Positions 62,162 to 64,000 of a stretch of DNA of 64,000 nt are shown here, in pieces; the stretch's first letter is position 1, and each line of letters starts with the position of its first letter. This stretch comes from a virus, in IMG/VR virus record IMGVR_UViG_3300013111_000325, positions 52,898 through 116,897 of that record; one strand, given 5' to 3'. The notes beneath the pieces are model-generated. The model ran no database searches, was not told the DNA's origin, and was given only the letters and a program-made list of their open reading frames with translations. Made by a program: the position numbers and the translations under genes.

Positions 62162-62699
62162 GAATGTATCGGTCTACGATAATTATCTAGATCCTAGAGA
62201 TTTTAGAAAAATACAATCTACGATAATGGACGATCCAAGTTTTACTTGGACCTGGTGTGAACATACAGTTAGAGATCAATTTCAGGATGATGGTACATTA
62301 TTACCTAATAATTATCAATACGTTCATATCTTTACGAACAACATTTTTCTATTCGAAAACAAATTATCAAAACATATTCACATCTTAAAACCTCTTATAG
62401 ATATGATAGGTGCAATTGCTTGGATACGAATTAAAGCAAATGCAAATCCAAGAACTGAAAAAATTATTGTTTCGGGATTTCATCAAGACGTTTCTGAAAG
62501 AAGACTTTTGGAGAGTGAACCAAAAACCGCAGTATTTTACATTAATTCAAATGATGGTTATACGGTGTTTGAAGACGGTACAAAGATTAATAGTGTTGCA
62601 AATCGTATTTGTATTTTTCCACATTGGATGAAACATTCAGGTACAACATGCACAAATGCTAATAGAAGAATTGCTTTAAACTTAAACTTCATAAGATGA
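62148..62699 (+). CDS. 2OG-Fe(II) oxygenase (prolyl-4-hydroxylase-like)
   Basis: A 183-residue protein with iron ligands in SGFHQDVSE (His-x-Asp), the strand TAVFYINSNDGYTVFEDGTK and the distal FPHWMKHSGTTCTNANRRIA with His and the 2-oxoglutarate Arg. Such oxygenases are common in marine T4-like phages and may hydroxylate proteins or nucleobases. Substrate unknown. Confidence 0.82.
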   Translation: MVDNKNVSVYDNYLDPRDFRKIQSTIMDDPSFTWTWCEHTVRDQFQDDGTLLPNNYQYVHIFTNNIFLFENKLSKHIHILKPLIDMIGAIAWIRIKANANPRTEKIIVSGFHQDVSERRLLESEPKTAVFYINSNDGYTVFEDGTKINSVANRICIFPHWMKHSGTTCTNANRRIALNLNFIR

Positions 62700-62926
62700 G
62701 AAATAAAGCCTGGCGTAGGAAACAAGAAGTTAGAAAAAAGAAAAAGGTAATTAGAGAATATTATAATTGGTGGGGTGATTGGGATCCAAAATCAGTTGGG
62801 AGGAAATCTCACACTCCATGTGGATGTAGTTGTTGGATGTGTGGTAATCCACGCAAATATTTTAATGATAAAACTATGCAAGAAAAGAAAAATGAAAGAA
62901 TGCATGAATTGTTGGAGCCCTTATAA
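62696..62926 (+). CDS. Small Cys-rich conserved protein
   Basis: A 76-residue basic protein with PCGCSCWMCGNPRKYF followed by KTMQEKKNERMHELL. The TPCxCxxCxNPRK...TxQE pattern occurs in small bacterial and phage proteins of unknown role and probably binds zinc. It overlaps the next zinc-finger ORF. Confidence 0.65.
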   Translation: MRNKAWRRKQEVRKKKKVIREYYNWWGDWDPKSVGRKSHTPCGCSCWMCGNPRKYFNDKTMQEKKNERMHELLEPL

Positions 62927-62993
62927 AAAACGAAATAAGGTCTTTTGTAGTCGTAAGTGCTACAATATTTGGAGAATGACTAGAAAGACATAA
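62892..62993 (+). CDS. Tiny zinc-finger protein
   Basis: A 33-residue ORF with C-x-x-C (MKECMNCWSPY) and C-x-x-x-C (FCSRKCYNIW), a minimal treble-clef zinc site. Its stop shares a base with the next start. Proteins of this type occur in phages and bacteria. Confidence 0.55.
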   Translation: MKECMNCWSPYKKRNKVFCSRKCYNIWRMTRKT

Positions 62994-63379
62994 TGAAAAT
63001 TAAAATCGGACCATATAGGAAGAATCGTGCTTACAATATTCACATTGATGATTATGATGTTTGGAGTTTGGATCATACACTTGCTTGTATCATCCATCCT
63101 GCTCTTATTCGTCTAAAAGAAACAAAACACGGTTACCCAGAACTTTGGGAGGATGGTATGGTAAAACACCATAACTGGACTCGTCAATTGCATTTTGATT
63201 TTATTGATGAAGAGGTAGAGTCTAAATATCTAATGGACAAATGGAATACAATCATGGACAAGATGATTTATTCCTTTGGTAAATTGGTGGAAGATGATTT
63301 AAGTGTACTTGATTTTGATGATAATATTCAAGAAGGTCTTGATTTGTTTGCAAAACATTACACCTCACTATGGGATTAA
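62993..63379 (+). CDS. Conserved phage hypothetical protein
   Basis: A 128-residue protein with [20 protein letters not shown] and [18 protein letters not shown], later [19 protein letters not shown]. The family is very widespread in tailed phages but uncharacterised. Its conserved DYDxWSxDxTLA segment is the likely functional core. Confidence 0.7.
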   Translation: MKIKIGPYRKNRAYNIHIDDYDVWSLDHTLACIIHPALIRLKETKHGYPELWEDGMVKHHNWTRQLHFDFIDEEVESKYLMDKWNTIMDKMIYSFGKLVEDDLSVLDFDDNIQEGLDLFAKHYTSLWD

Positions 63380-63380
63380 A

Positions 63381-64000
63381 ATGAGAATACAAGAAGATGT
63401 TAAACTTGACTTTAATGATGTACTAATCAAACCAAAACGATCTACATTAGAATCTAGAAAAGATGCGGTGTTAGTTAGAACATTTGCATTCAAGCATTCT
63501 AAGAAAAAATGGGCAGGAGTACCAATCATTGCCGCCAATATGGACCATACAGGTACATATGAAATGAATAAGGTATTATATGACTATGCGATGCTCACTG
63601 CTATATGTAAATTTACTACATATGCACCTGTATATAATGCGATTAAAACGATTGGTCTTGACCAAAATTTAGATGAGTTAGACTATGATTTAGAATGGGC
63701 TTGTCTTGATGTGGCAAATGGTTATACAGAAAGGTTTATGGATTTCGTTGATAAAATGCGAAAACATGAAGCAACAAAAAATTCCATAATTATAGCAGGA
63801 AATGTATGTACTCCGGAGGCCACAGAACAGATTATCCTTGCAGGTGCAGACATTGTGAAGATTGGTATTGGACCTGGATCGGTATGTACTACTCGGAAGA
63901 TGACAGGTGTTGGTTATCCACAACTGAGTGCCACGATGGAGTGTGCAGATGCGGCTCACGGTCTAGGCGGACATATTATCACAGACGGAGGATGTGCCGT
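63381..64000 (+). CDS. guaC: GMP reductase, N-terminal part
   Basis: The gene runs off the right edge; 206 residues are visible. Motifs of the IMPDH/GMPR barrel are clear: [45 protein letters not shown], the catalytic [20 protein letters not shown] and [15 protein letters not shown]. The GxVCTTRxxTGVGYPQ form and absence of a CBS domain favour GMP reductase over IMP dehydrogenase. It would convert GMP to IMP and rebalance purines, alongside the phage PRPP synthetase and PRTases. Confidence 0.88.
   Translation, partial: MRIQEDVKLDFNDVLIKPKRSTLESRKDAVLVRTFAFKHSKKKWAGVPIIAANMDHTGTYEMNKVLYDYAMLTAICKFTTYAPVYNAIKTIGLDQNLDELDYDLEWACLDVANGYTERFMDFVDKMRKHEATKNSIIIAGNVCTPEATEQIILAGADIVKIGIGPGSVCTTRKMTGVGYPQLSATMECADAAHGLGGHIITDGGCA

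Noticed and set aside
1-64000. CRISPR arrays, insertion sequences, rRNA genes or an integrase with attachment site
   Set aside because: I looked for regularly spaced repeats, transposase-like proteins, rRNA segments and integrase motifs and saw none. The repeats found are promoters, TGCAA elements or short internal duplications.

Overview
The window looks like part of the genome of a large, AT-rich, tailed marine bacteriophage of the T4-like (myovirus) type. The evidence is dense packing of almost all genes on one strand with ATGA/GTGA/TTGA stop-start overlaps, a T4 gp61-type primase, a RuvC-like resolvase, ThyX, a class II ribonucleotide reductase, marine-phage tail-fibre-type sequence at the left edge, a phage-type ribosomal protein bS21, T4-late-like TATAAATA boxes, and proteins that begin with a T4 internal-protein-like capsid-targeting peptide. 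The host should be a bacterium: strong sigma70-type promoters are abundant and the tRNA-Tyr has the long variable arm found in bacteria. An AapJ/BztA-type amino-acid binding protein hints at an alphaproteobacterial host, but this is an inference.

Layout. 1-3.5 kb: end of a virion/tail-fibre block and small conserved phage proteins. 3.5-13.2 kb: DNA replication and nucleotide supply (primase, ThyX, NrdJ, resolvase, two phosphoribosyltransferases, PRPP synthetase) with an ammonium transporter inserted. 13.3-20.5 kb: accessory envelope and metabolic genes: a membrane-anchored c-type cytochrome-like protein, an AapJ-like binding protein, a 3-TM holin-like protein, a lipase lipoprotein, a GNAT, a Pycsar-effector-like membrane protein, a secreted NUC1 nuclease, and IscA plus IscU. 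20.5-25.1 kb: bS21, then a run of genes whose products start with an MKSFK-type leader, ending in a tRNA nucleotidyltransferase fused to a 2H-phosphoesterase-like domain. 25-28.3 kb: ExbB/ExbD-like membrane pair and a half-length Na/Pi cotransporter, closed by a strong terminator. 28.5-38.8 kb: three tandem glycosyltransferase-like paralogues, a sugar epimerase, many small genes, a compact PEP carboxykinase, FeoA and a dihydroorotate-dehydrogenase-like protein.

38.8-41.2 kb is a largely non-coding control region. It holds ten TGCAA repeats, several promoters, a candidate multi-helix non-coding RNA of about 0.6 kb with its own promoter and terminator-like hairpin, and a tRNA-T-arm-like minihelix. 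41.2-48.5 kb: a surface-sugar or phospho-ligand cluster (cytidylyltransferase, Fe-ADH, LicD, glycosyltransferase-like protein, NAD-sugar epimerase), two 2OG oxygenases, a HIT protein and a second A-type Fe-S carrier. 48.5-61.3 kb: an early-region style array of tiny genes, punctuated by repeated promoter-leader modules (TTGACA, exactly 16 bases, extended -10, conserved leader), four tRNAs (Tyr, Asp, Trp, Cys), one reverse-strand gene, a DNA methyltransferase and a PD-(D/E)XK nuclease plus Dam-type methylase pair. 61.3-64 kb: conserved phage hypotheticals, another 2OG oxygenase and the start of GMP reductase.

Together the genes suggest a virus that keeps nucleotide synthesis running (NrdJ, ThyX, PRPP synthetase, PyrD-like, GuaC). 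It also appears to feed the cell with nitrogen, phosphate and iron (AmtB, AapJ-like, Na/Pi, FeoA), supports Fe-S enzymes (IscA/IscU), remodels surface glycans, and probably delivers proteins with its DNA. All functional calls rest on motif recognition by eye; no database search was run.
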